From contig NW_006920410.1 of the NCBI RefSeq assembly GCF_000344685.1, positions 4,326 to 68,325 of the forward strand: DNA of 64,000 bases, given 5' to 3'. Numbering within the stretch: position 1 is the stretch's first letter; each line of letters opens with the position of its first letter. Origin of the DNA: Gloeophyllum trabeum ATCC 11539. Its lineage: Eukaryota > Basidiomycota > Agaricomycetes > Gloeophyllales > Gloeophyllaceae. This document shows positions 12,455 to 23,617 of the stretch, one piece after another. Both the position numbers and the translations under genes were made by a program. Below the pieces are notes generated by a model that saw only the letters and a list, made by a program, of their open reading frames with translations, was not told the DNA's origin and made no database searches.

Positions 12455-12694
12455 GTGCCAGTGCCATTTATGTATTAATAATTCATGCGTGGGTACGTAT
12501 CACTACTCAGTATTCAGTCACGTACTGTTACACAGGAGCGCACCAAGCTGCGTAGTCACTACGATGGCGGCCTCGAAAGCGCCCCATGACAACCCGGGGT
12601 TTACGGGGTCTCATATCACATGACACGACGACTGTCAGTAAAGTGTCTGGGAATGTCCGGATTCGATGTCGAGCGTAACTTCTCTTCTGCCACA

Positions 12695-14144
12695 ATGTCC
12701 TCAGAATCCGCGTCTCCAGAGCTTCAGATCAATATCAAAGGTATACCCCTCCTTCCAGGACTCGTAGATGACGTTCTGACGGATATACGCAGGCCCCAAT
12801 GAACTCAAGCTCCAGATCAATATCGCATCGGACAAGACGGTACGGGAGCTGAAGGAAGCTGTGGCGGCGAAGTCAGACGTCGAGGCTGATCGACAGAGAC
12901 TCATCTACTCAGGTGTGTATGCTTACGCTTGATTATGGATATGGGCTCACAGAGGCGCAGGGCGAGTACTGAAGGTACATGACCACGATTAACACATCGC
13001 GCAAGTACTGACACAGCATGCCCCGCGCTCGCGATCCAGGACGACGACCCGTTGACCAACTACAAGATTCAATCCGGACATACCATTCACATGGTCAAGT
13101 CCGCTGCTCGCTCCGGTGCCTCTGCGTCCACTTCCCCTGCTCAGTCGACACCGCAGCACCTCCCTAGTATGCAGGCCGGTCAAAACCCGCACGATCCTCT
13201 TACGCAGCTCAACAGCCATCTCGGTTACGGTGCACTAGCCGGCTTCAACCCTTTCCAAGAGATGGGACTCAACCCCAACGATCCGAATATGCTGCAGACG
13301 ATGATGAGCTCACCGCAATTCCTCCAACAGATGTCCGCCACGATGAGCAACCCGCAGGTCCTCGATCAGATCATCGCGTCGAACCCGCAGCTCGCGGCTA
13401 TGGGGCCGCACATTCGGGAGGTGTTCCAGAGCGAGCGGTTCAGGGAGATGATGTGAGTCGCAGATCTTAGGCAAGTACGTCTTATCTCATATCCCTTCCT
13501 CATCTCAGCTCCAACCCCGAGTCCCTTCGCACTATGCTACAAATGGCGTCCATGTTCAACCCTGGTGGGGCGGCTGCCAACCCCTTCGGCGGCTTGGGCG
13601 GTCTCGGCGGTGCTCAGCCCTCATTCCCCGCTCCAGGCGTCCCCGGCCAACCCAACACTTCGAACCCGACCAACACCACCTCGACGAATCCCACTTCCCC
13701 TACCACCGCGCCGGGTGCGAGTGCGGGCGCGGGTGCGGCACCCGGTGGACTTCCTCCTTTCGATCCCAACCTCCTCCAGAACATGCTCCAAGCGATGGGC
13801 GGCGGCGCTGGCGCTGGAGGCGCAGGGGCGGCCGTGAACCCGTTTGCCGCGTTGGGCGGTTTGGGCGCGCTAGGCGGGCTCGGTGGCTTGGGTGGCGGTC
13901 TCGGGAGCCCCCCTGCACCGGCGGACACGAGGCCGCCTGAGGAACGGTTCCAGACGCAGCTACAGGTACGTTTCATATCCTCCCGTCTCGTGCTACCTGC
14001 TTCCGACATTCACTACGTGTGCTGGAATAGCAATTACAAGAAATGGGATTCACCAACGCGTCGCAGAACATTCGCGCGTTGCTCGCGACGGGCGGCAACG
14101 TGCATTCCGCGATCGAGTACATACTCAGCGGGGGTGGCTTGTAA
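12695..14144 (+). CDS. DSK2: Ubiquilin / Dsk2-type ubiquitin receptor
   Basis: Shuttle factor that binds ubiquitinated proteins through its UBA domain and the proteasome through its UBL domain. Joining the exons gives an N-terminal ubiquitin-like fold ([40 protein letters not shown]), an STI1-type segment rich in Met/Gln/Asn-Pro ([20 protein letters not shown]), a low-complexity Gly/Ala/Pro linker at about 13560-13930 and a C-terminal UBA ([20 protein letters not shown]). Introns lie at about 12742-12828, 12897-12953, 12973-13038, 13455-13509 and 13966-14029. The ATG at 12695 opens the frame just before the UBL, and the stop is at 14142-14144. Exon 1 ends in ELQINIK and exon 2 begins with the similar LKLQINIA, so the first beta strand is nearly repeated. 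Convergent with DUS1. Confidence 0.93.
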
Positions 14145-14394
14145 TCACGGTCTGGGCTCACTGTAAACGGACACGATTTTGGATCGGCTCGCGTCGCTCC
14201 CTACTTGAGAACTGTATGTTCGTGCGCTAGAGAAGTTAATTATTTGTGCTGTACCCGTAGTCGAAGTGCTTTGAATGCATAGAGTAGTATCTTGGAATCC
14301 ATCAACAGACTCTACAGCGATGCAGTCACGTCAATTACGGCGGTCAGTACAATAAGACGAGCCTCCAGTTAGGGCCGAGATAAAAAGACGCAAT
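14145..14394. other. Convergent 3' intergenic region of DSK2 and DUS1
   Basis: About 250 bases between two convergent stop codons. No gene; presumably the two 3' UTRs and polyadenylation sites. Confidence 0.5.
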
Positions 14395-16165
14395 CTAAGT
14401 TACCACAGCCGTCACAGGCAGCGGATCTCCTGCCACGACTGGGCCTGGTATCGCCGACGCCGTTGATCCCACAACGTCCTTCCGAGCCTTCTTACTCTCT
14501 TCCACTCCTTCTCCCTCGCTGACTGCTTCTTCTATCCGTCTCTTGCTTGCGGGCGTCGCCTCCTGCTCTACAGCTGCTGCCTCCGGCGGGGCCTCCTTCG
14601 GCTTCGGTAACGGCCGCCAATACGGTTGCGCGAGCCAATGTGGGAGGACCGGTAGTCCCGTCGTCGGCTCGATCGTGACGAGCTGCTCCAGCGGCGCGTC
14701 CCCCGCAGCGGCCATATCACGCTATCACATGCTCGCCTAAGCATTCACGTAGGCCGGATCCCCAGAAACCACTCACCTCCATACGCGCTTTCATCTCCTT
14801 CACCACCTCGACGTAGTCCTCCACCGTCGACGACCTGATCCTGCCCATCTTCTCCCGCAGATCCCGCTCTCGCGCAAGCGCGGGTCGCATAAGCTTGAAG
14901 AGGTGACCCTTGATCGCGCTAAATGACGTTCGAGTCTTCTGAGAGGTGACAATGTCGAGGTACTCCAGCGCGAGATCGGCGTGCGGTCGGTACGTACCGG
15001 ATAGAGCGGTCGCGATCGCGTCGGCGTCAGAGGCGGACAGAGAGGGGGAGTGTAGGAATGAAGAGGAGGAAGATGGGAGGAAGATGGTCGGGTTATACAG
15101 ATTACCTTCAGCGCTCATGACGGCATCGCAGCCCGTTTCTCGCAGACAGCGCTCGATGTCGGAGTGGAACATGACGTTCCCGTTCGCGAATACGGGAACG
15201 GAAACAGCCTCCTTGACTGCGCGTATCTTCGCCCAGTCCGCCAGGCCCTGCCAGCAGTGAGTCGATAAGTATCTCCTTGCCAGATGGATGCACACCGAGG
15301 CTCACTGAATTATGCCCTCGCTGCTCCCGCGTCCGCCCGTGACAGGTGAGGATCTGCGCACCCGCTCGTTCGAGCATCTTCGCGTACTCTACTGTCTTCT
15401 CCACTGTTGGGAAGACACGGAACTTGGCGGTAACAGGAACGGACAGGTTCTCGTGCAGGGTATTGACTGTGCGTCGAACGAATGCCCATTAGCTCGAATC
15501 AACACAAGATAATAACGTAAACAAGAAACCGTTACGCACTCATTTTATATATCAGATCCCAGTTATCCTGCAACCAGCATCCGTACCGGCCCTTTTTCGC
15601 AATATCCTGGGGGCACCCAAGGTTGATGTCCACGGCGTCGCAATGACCTTGTAGGGCGAGTGCGGAGGTGAGGAGCTGATCAGGGTCGTTGGCGCAAAAT
15701 TGGATGATGAGTGGCCGGTCCTCGGGTCCGCCTTCTTCGCCCTGCGTGAGGTTGAAGTTGGTTTCGCGATAGGCTTTTGATTTGTCCCCGGCGTACATCT
15801 GCGTAAACGACATGAGGGTCTCCGGAGCTAATGATGTACATAATATAACTTACCTTGGCATTGATCATCGGCGTGTATACGAGCTACCATCTCCGGTCAG
15901 AATTTATTGACTTGGACAGGGACGCGAGCCGATGCTTACTCACTTGCGCCCCATAGCGTCGGGAAAGCTTCCGCCATGCCTGAGGCCCCGTCAATATTGG
16001 GATTAGACGACAATGATACTGACGACATACCAGCTCGCTCTGATCGACCATCGGCGCTACGACATACTTCGGACTACCTAAGACTTCGCGGTAGAAGTCG
16101 TATCCTCCCAGCTTGCGACGGGGCGTGTTTTGTGCAGCGCTCGGTCCAGAGGTCAACGCAGGCAT
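14395..16165 (-). CDS. DUS1: tRNA-dihydrouridine synthase (Dus1 type)
   Basis: Flavin enzyme that reduces specific uridines of the tRNA D-loop to dihydrouridine. The N-terminus has [13 protein letters not shown], the FMN-binding start of the barrel. Then come [34 protein letters not shown] with the catalytic cysteine of the family's LGCPQ motif, [21 protein letters not shown] and [14 protein letters not shown], all typical of Dus1. The helical tail (about 15000-14780) is followed by a low-complexity, Ala/Glu-rich C-terminus with a KKARK basic patch. Introns are short and GT-AG; the last removes about 14717-14775. The ATG at 16165 gives [10 protein letters not shown] just before the conserved region. 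The frame stays open upstream to 16375, so a longer N-terminus is possible. Confidence 0.92.
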
Positions 16166-17226
16166 ATTCAGGTGCAAGAGGTTGTGGATGGAAGGGGTGC
16201 GCGACGAGCGCTGGACGAGTCGGTGAATTTTGGTAGATGTCGGATGGAATGAGGAAAGATGCACAGAGTACACAGGTGGCGAGACCTGTTTGGTCCTATT
16301 TGCGGATCGTGGACATTGGACCAAGTCGACTTTGAATTCGAGTGTCTCCTCCACCTCCATGGTCAATGTACACATTTATCCGTCGTACACGTCTCGTTCC
16401 AAGGCCCTCTCGAATATATAGGAAAAAGGTTGGTATGAACCGTGCTCATATGTTGGCTAAGCTCCGAACGCAAAAGTACTGCGCCGGCGTTCGTTGGCAT
16501 CAGTCAAGAGGGCTACCTGGATTTGACGAGCGAGGGATAGTACAAGGATGTCTCCTGTTTGGACGCATTCTGGTATTTTCCTACGCATGTCTACTTGCGG
16601 GCTCTCGTTTCTGGGCCATCTAGATTATGTCCGGAGGGCATCGTCCGATCGAGCTAAAAGTATGCGGATGTATCTATGCTCTCAAGGCAACTCGCGATGG
16701 TAGACCTTAGACTTCGGAAGAGACGGCTATGCAAATAGTGGGGTAATAATCTGACTACGGACGGAGATATTTCGCATGCTCACGTTCTGGAAGACATGCT
16801 GTCCGCGCACATTCCTACAGACATCCAGCGTCGTGGAGTGGGTTTGCGCCTGCTATCACTTTGTGAGTTTCTCATTCGACTATAATGCTGTATCCCGATG
16901 AAATATCTGTCTGTTCGAGAGTCCTCTTCGGACCATGGGTTGGCTGTATCTCGGAATTCACGCAAGAAAGCGTCTCTATTCCTCAATGCTGATGTCAATT
17001 GATCATGAACGCTGCTCTTGCTCCCGCAGAACTGCGGATTCTTGTGAGGATGAGTCCTGGCAGCGATGTGATTGCAACGTTCTCGCCTTCTCATTAGTCC
17101 TCGAAATGCATTAATTTAAGTTCCCGAGTCAACAGCTACTCATGATGCACCCCTTCTTAGCAACGACTTTCCAGAAGGTTATCCCTCAACTTCCTCCACG
17201 CTGCATGCGCACTTCCGGCGCCCACC
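16166..17226. other. Intergenic region, nothing recognised
   Basis: About 1.06 kb between the DUS1 start and the aspartic protease relic. Only short unrelated frames are present. It should contain the DUS1 promoter. Confidence 0.5.
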
Positions 17227-18915
17227 ATGTCACCGCTGCTCTTTGTTCTCGCTGTCTCCATTGCCGTCATCGCTCCTGCTACGAGTGCTAGTGTTCGCGG
17301 TCCTAAATCTCTGGTGTCTCTTCCGATTGCCAGGCGAGTTGCTGTCACGGGGATTGCTAACATCCTCAAATCCAACCAAGCTCGAGCGGCGCAGTTGCGC
17401 TCGGGAACTCTGGGAGGGCGCAACAAGGATGTTTGCAAACGAGACGGAGTTGGTAGCGTAGCCGCGACGACCAAGCTGTCACTTACGCCATTCCTGTAAG
17501 AACGGCGTGTATACGTAGGCCACGGTGACCCTGATTCGCTTACTCAATATGCTACGGCTATATGACGAGTAGCTCGCTATCGGCGATCCCGCTACTACTT
17601 GTGCGTATATTCCATTTGCATTTACGTCTAGGCTTTGAGGCGTTCGGTTTTCGTGGCAAGATACCTTGACTGTCGACACTGGGAGTTCGAACACCTGGGC
17701 TGGCGTGGGAACCGCCTACAAGAGAACTAGTAGAACGAAGCTAGCAGGAAACCTTGTGGTACGTCCTGTATTCATAGAAGCCACGACCGATATGCTGACA
17801 TCGATATAGGACATCCAGTATGGCTCGGCCACTATGTACGGTAGGAAGGGAGATCCACGGAGTCGATGATTTGTTACGTGTCATTCGCTTTCGTAGGTAC
17901 AGAGGTGACCGACACTGTATCGCTCGGTAATAACTTGACGATCAATAACCAGTCGATCGGCGACGCCTACTCTACCCAAGGATTCACCGGAACGGACGGT
18001 ATTCTCGGGTATGGTTGAAATTTTGGACCATTCCAATTAGTTTTAGATTGATCGCTATCTTAGAATCGGCCCTACCAACCTTACAGAAGGGATGCTATTC
18101 CCGGCTTTGACCTCGATTGTACCAACCTTCACGGACAACCCGTTCTCGCAGGGCGTCATTTCTGCTCACGAAGTCCCCATATACCGACGACGCAGGCGAA
18201 TGCGACTAACGGAGAACTGACGTTCCGTGGGACGCATTCGAGCAAGTATAACGAAAGGCTCAACTATGTGTACGTTTGTCACCATAGTTCCTCCCCCTCT
18301 GATGGCTGACTTGACTTGCACAGACCGCTGACGACGTCTGCACCGGCGAATCAGTATCGGGGGATCGACCAGTCCGTGGCGTACGGCAACACCACGATCT
18401 TGTCGCAGACGGCGGGGATGCTCGATACGGGGACGACCTTGATCCTTCTCGCAACTGGTAATTCACATGAACAACGTTATGGTAATCGTCGGCTAATGCC
18501 GGAGCCTTTATCGGATGCGCTGAATGCCCATACAAACGCGACTGGAGCGACCTATGACGAAACGACGGGGCTCTATACGCTCACCGCCTCTCAGTATGCA
18601 AGTCTCGAGAGCCTGTACTTCAACATCAATGGCGTTCGTATCACATGTCCTCTACGTGGGCAGATACTGATTCGTGAGCTAGGTATCCTACGAGCTTGTT
18701 CCAAACGCCCAGATATGGCCGCGAGCGCTCCATACATAGATCGGTAGGACAGCGGATAACATCTATCTCATCGTAGGCGATATGGGATCCACATCTGGCA
18801 CGGGTCTTGGTTTCATCAACGGCTTCGCGTTTCTGGAGAGGTACTACACAGTCTTTGATACAGCTGGACAGCGGATAGGACTGGCGACCACCTATACGAG
18901 CGCGGAAATTAACTA
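17227..18915 (+). pseudogene. Secreted A1 aspartic protease (polyporopepsin-like), disrupted
   Basis: Family A1 endopeptidases are secreted acid proteases with two catalytic aspartates. The relic begins with a hydrophobic signal peptide (MSPLLFVLAVSIAVIAPATS) and a propeptide. It keeps both active sites: TLTVDTGSSNTW, after a 60-base intron near 17600-17660, and MLDTGTTLILLAT at about 18417-18455. The C-terminus reads GFINGFAFLERYYTVFDTAG to a stop at 18913-18915. It is broken at least three times. A one-base shift near 17471 separates GVGSVAAT from QAVTYAIPLAIGDPATT. A second shift near 18185 separates SAHEV from TTQANATNGELTF. An in-frame TAG at 18737-18739 follows RALHT. Introns and most residues remain recognisable, so inactivation is probably recent. 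Sequencing error could explain single shifts but hardly all three. Confidence 0.82.
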
Positions 18916-19453
18916 GTCACGCAACTGTGTTCATATGCATTCGCGAAGTTCACGAACGGCGGAGGACATGGCGATACCTTTCGAGACTCGATAGTACACA
19001 CGATCTATCAACACGCCGTTAGATCTGATGCCCACCCAAGGCGACTGAATTGGCCGGTATGTACATATTGTGTGATTAGACCGAGATACATGATGCTCCT
19101 ATTTTGCATCAAATTATCAGTTATTCTTGACGAGGTTTGTTGCTTCCGCGCCTGACCTCCAGTATTGTATGTCCTCCGAACTCCAATCACCTCGTGACTA
19201 ATATATCAAAGCGTATTCTTACATTGTTCGGAGCGATTGTGACAAAATGCACCCTGGTACGTTCGGGGGACTGGGTTTGCCATCTTCGACCTGTCAGAAT
19301 TGCTTATCGAAGTAACTGGACTGTGGTGCAATTGCATTGCCTCCGAATCACGCCACCGAGTCATAAAGAAAGGTGGTATACGCCGGTTGGCTTATAACCT
19401 TGGGGTGTTCGTGCCCGACTGCTCCTCAGTAGGATTCCCTATCTTCCAGTCAA
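18916..19453. other. Intergenic, nothing recognised
   Basis: About 540 bases between the protease relic and the first DUF6534 copy. No gene or repeat seen. Confidence 0.4.
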
Positions 19454-21586
19454 ATGACTAACCCCAAGATCTTTAATAATCTTGGACCCGTCCTCCTGGG
19501 AGGATTCATTGCTCTTGCGTTCGTGTTTTCCTCTCTTGGTATGCAGAGTACGACTCAGGAGCAAAGCAGCCTATGCGGTATCGTCAACATGCAGGTGTAT
19601 ATCTACTCACGTACTTTCAGGGGTGATTATGTTCGAATCAAGATCTTGGTATGGTGGTTCTATCCTGTTGCAGCTATACGTCTTTTATCCTGCACTTCTT
19701 AGGTCTTGATTGTGTGGTACGCGAGCTATCATCGTTTCCCTGCATTAATTGTGGATCGCTCAATCTCCTTAGGTTACTCGATCTAACGCATTACGGTCTG
19801 GTATGTGCGGCTAACTGGGGATATTTGATCGACAACTTCGGCGACGACCGTATCATGAACTAGATACATCTGTGAGCTCGTGACGATGCCGATCTTGAAG
19901 CTCAGAAGGCTGACGCAAACCCTACGATAGAGCTGTCCCGGTGAGTGCCTCAGTGGAGTTATCGTTGGACAGCAGTCTAATCAGGTTGCCAACGCCAGCT
20001 TACATTGATCATCACTGTATGTAAAAGCCCTTCCTTGGTTCTATCGCTCCTCACAATGCCTCTATGTCATAGGCCATAATTACTTTCATCGTCCAGATGT
20101 TCGTCCCTGTGTCCTGACATCTGCTCCTTCCCCGGAGCTTTGGCTAATCCACAATGCCAGGTTCTTCGCTCAGGGAGTCCTTGTCTGTAAGTTTGCATCC
20201 AGTATACATCGAGTAGGACCGCTGGAATCATAGTATCACTACAGTAAGCAAGCGCAACTGGTCCATAACCATCCCGATGGTGAGTCAGGCTCGTAAGATG
20301 CTCACCCGTACTGATTACAACCCTGAAGGTTGTCCTGGCTATTATCCGTTTAGGTGAGTTTCAAGCAGTCATTCGGTAAGCAACGCCCCTGAGGCGCTCC
20401 ACAGGCGCATCCGCAGGTACTCTAATCACGTCCTGCTACTATCGAATCATTCAATGAGTACCTCCATGCAGTATCGACCGTAGAGATGTAAGTAGTTTGT
20501 AACCGGACCGATCATCCCAATGAACGATAGGAAGGATTTGCCTGAGGAACTTCCATTTGTTTGTGGCCCACTACGCAGTGCGTTATATGCTCTTTTCCTG
20601 TTATGCAATCATCTCATCCACGCCTATGTCATCGTTTCAGTGGGTGTTCACGTTAGGCCTGGTTGCATCAGCGATGCTCGACATTTTAGTCACCGCATCG
20701 CTGTGCTGGTATCTGTCACGGAGCCGGTCGGGTATTCCTAGGTGCGCTGCAACCTACCCAGTGGGTAAGCCGCTCAGACCAGATATTCATAGTATGAACC
20801 ATGTCATCGACGAGATTATGTTGTACACCATTAACAATGGCATCTTGACATGGTTAGTACCCGAATCTTCATCCACTTGATGATTCATCTAGCCAGCTCT
20901 CGATTGACAGCCTCTGCACCGTTGTCTCTCTCACTTGTGTACGTGATTAACTTCTGAGATGAATTCAACGGCTAACGAACGTTCCGATAGTGGATAAGGA
21001 TGCCGCACAATCTAGTATTTCTGGGAATTCATTTCGCTATTTGTAAACGTACGGTCAATACCTACGACCCGATATTGTTCGCTGAGTCTACATGACAGTC
21101 TGCGCAAACTCCTTCATGGCCACGTTCGTCTGCTCTCCGTTATATCATGGTCAGATCATTGACGTCTTGCCTCCATGACAGGCTCAACACTCGGGAGTCC
21201 CTGCGAGAGAAAGCACACCCATCGGCTGAAAGGCCGTGTCCTCTGTCCGTCCTCTTCCCAGATCGACGGAAGGTATCCTATCATTCCCAATGCCCTGTGT
21301 GCGTTTCTGCCTTCTCACGTACTCATTTCCTTTGTCACAGAACGACGACTGTCTGAACTCTCGCACTACGAAGGTATGACCTACATCTAGCTACGTGTTG
21401 CCGTCCCTGATCCTCTCGCTTCAGCTGGAGATCAATGTCGCGAAGACGATCGAATGCAGGTGCGACGCAGAGACAGACTTGGGGGTAGGAAAGTTGTCAA
21501 ACTTGAATGCCGACGGTCCGACCTCGGAGTTTACGAGCGACAATCACTTCGTGAAGCAGCCCGTCATTGAGGTGCAATCCGCCTAG
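19454..21586 (+). pseudogene. DUF6534-domain membrane protein, copy 1, nonsense codon
   Basis: Belongs to a family of multi-pass membrane proteins expanded in agaricomycetes and of unknown function. The recognisable exons follow the intact downstream copy step by step: NNLGPVLLGGFIAL, GIVNMQVYIYSRTF, LTHYGLVCAANWGYLIDNFG, WVFTLGLVASAMLDILVTAS, IDEIMLYTINNGIL, MPHNLVFLGIHFAI (after splicing), LNTRESLREKAHP and an acidic C-terminal tail. Where copy 2 reads GACTGGATACCTCTG (Asp-Trp-Ile-Pro-Leu), this copy reads AACTAGATACATCTG, so the conserved Trp codon is TAG at 19861-19863. It could still be made as a truncated protein. A pseudogene is the simpler reading. Confidence 0.72.
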
Positions 21587-23617
21587 ATGATGTTCATGAC
21601 CCATGCGTCTGCTATGTCGGTACAGCTACGACCAGGATAAGGTCTTCTCAGCGCTTCTCGATGTGTTTCTGAAGAAGACCACAGAACTCCCCATAACTTG
21701 TACTATAGACGTTGATCTTGTACTTATTTCTACTTGTATGTATACTATCTGCTGCGCTACCTAGCTGTAATTGGTGCGGCTCTGTTGTCTTCAATCCTTG
21801 GGCAAGCGTAGCCGTGAAGCGGCACAGGAGTCTGAGCAGAAGAAAGCAGTGGACGAATCAGACGGGATGGTGTTGGGATGGAGGAAAGTTCGGCAAGGGG
21901 TTGTTTGGTGGTATTTGCACTCGTCGACGCGAAGTCTGGTCCTGCTGCTCCTTGCCTCCCGACTCTCCATAGCTAACCTCCTACCGGTTCATCTGATATT
22001 GGATATTCCACGGAAAGCGAACGAGCGAGGAACGACGGATAGAACCATGTCGGCCCAAAGACTGAACGGTGCTACCCATCGCCCCTTGCCCATATTTCCC
22101 GAACTATTACCGACACATGTCGAGGACTGTTATATGGCACGCATGCTATCAGGTATTATATAACTAATTTGTAGTTTGGGGTAATATGTCCTCCAGACCA
22201 GTATGCGGACTGAAGCTTGCCCAAGTCCTCAGCCTCCCTGAAGGATCCCCGGGATCCCGCCCACCGTCCCCGTCTCCCGCTGGCAACCCGCTAATTCGTA
22301 AGCTGCGACTCGCATTCCTGTCGAAGTAATTCGTAAGGGGCATGGAATGTTTCAAGCCACGGAATAACGTACCAATCCAAGATCCCTAGATGGAACCGCG
22401 CTCGTCTCACTGACTTTACACCGCTGGCTCGCGTCCCGTCCCCACGGGAGAGATCCTGCGACTGCGTCAACCGCGTCACAGTTGGGAATGTCGAGGATGT
22501 CGTTGCTCCAGGGAAGTCGCTTGATGGTTACTAACTGCCTATAGACCGCGTTCATCTGGCCGATTACTGGATTTCCCTGTTCTGGCGATGGTATCGCTCG
22601 CCCATGCTCGGATCTGTCCTGTCCTCGCCCTTTTAGAATTGCAGATTCAGCCCGAGAACCGCGCCCTGGACTCGCACGAGCACCTCACGATATTTCTCTC
22701 AGGGCGCTGATCAACAGGACTTGGACTGTCTACTGCCATCAAGCGTGCACCGGGCAACGGATCACTGTAGTGGCCGTTCATGATATCTGCCGTCAAGCTG
22801 ATGAAGGTATAGCAATAAGGCTGGATGAGGCACTGCGATGCGCAGTGTTCAGTCGTCTTCCTTGTACGGATCAGCGACCTGGGCCTGACGCTGATCCTTC
22901 CTGGCGTACTTATCGTCGCAGCGATTCAGGAGAGCGCTGACTATTCCGATGTCTGCTGTAGAAAGGTTTCAGACCGGATATAATATAAATGCCCTGAGGT
23001 GCATGCGTATGCGTGAAACCCACCGTGCGCCCGGTCAGTGATTTGTGGTTGCGGGTGGTACTTCAAGTAGGTGGCAACGGGCTGCGAGGAGGGTGAGGTC
23101 CATGGGCGCCCGTGGCATTTGTATCGGGCGTTTCTGGATTCAGCAAGGTTTTGCCTTTGATGGTGCCTGCAGCAATGTAGGTCCTCGTAAACCCCTGTCT
23201 TCCCGTGACCATCAGACTCGTTCGTATCAAACCATATCATGACAGTACTGGGAAGATATATCCTTTCCACCTATATCGTCCCCTCTAATTCCTTCAGTAA
23301 GTACCTTGGTTGGAGCTCGAATTCCTGCTGGATTCAGACGATGAAGACTTCGTACGCCAAGAGGATCTCGCGTAGACACGGTCGATCGTGCAGAACTCAA
23401 AAGCTTCTAGCCGGATCGTACTTGTGCCCAATCAGGTTTAGCCCGCCATTCTAATCTGTCAAACTGTCGGAGCGTTGTGGACGACTGCATCTTCCATTGG
23501 ATCTATGGTTCAGGACGCAACGCGCCCTATATTGCGGCCATGCCGGCGAACGGAGGGCCCTCCTTCGAGTGATGCTCTGCGACGTCGACGCTGGATAAGG
23601 CGAGCACGACGTCCACC
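21587..23617. other. Intergenic between the two DUF6534 copies
   Basis: About 2.0 kb. Open frames on both strands are under 135 codons and match no family I recognise. It may contain decayed coding DNA on the minus strand near 22160-22555, but no start, stop or splice pattern is convincing. Confidence 0.4.
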
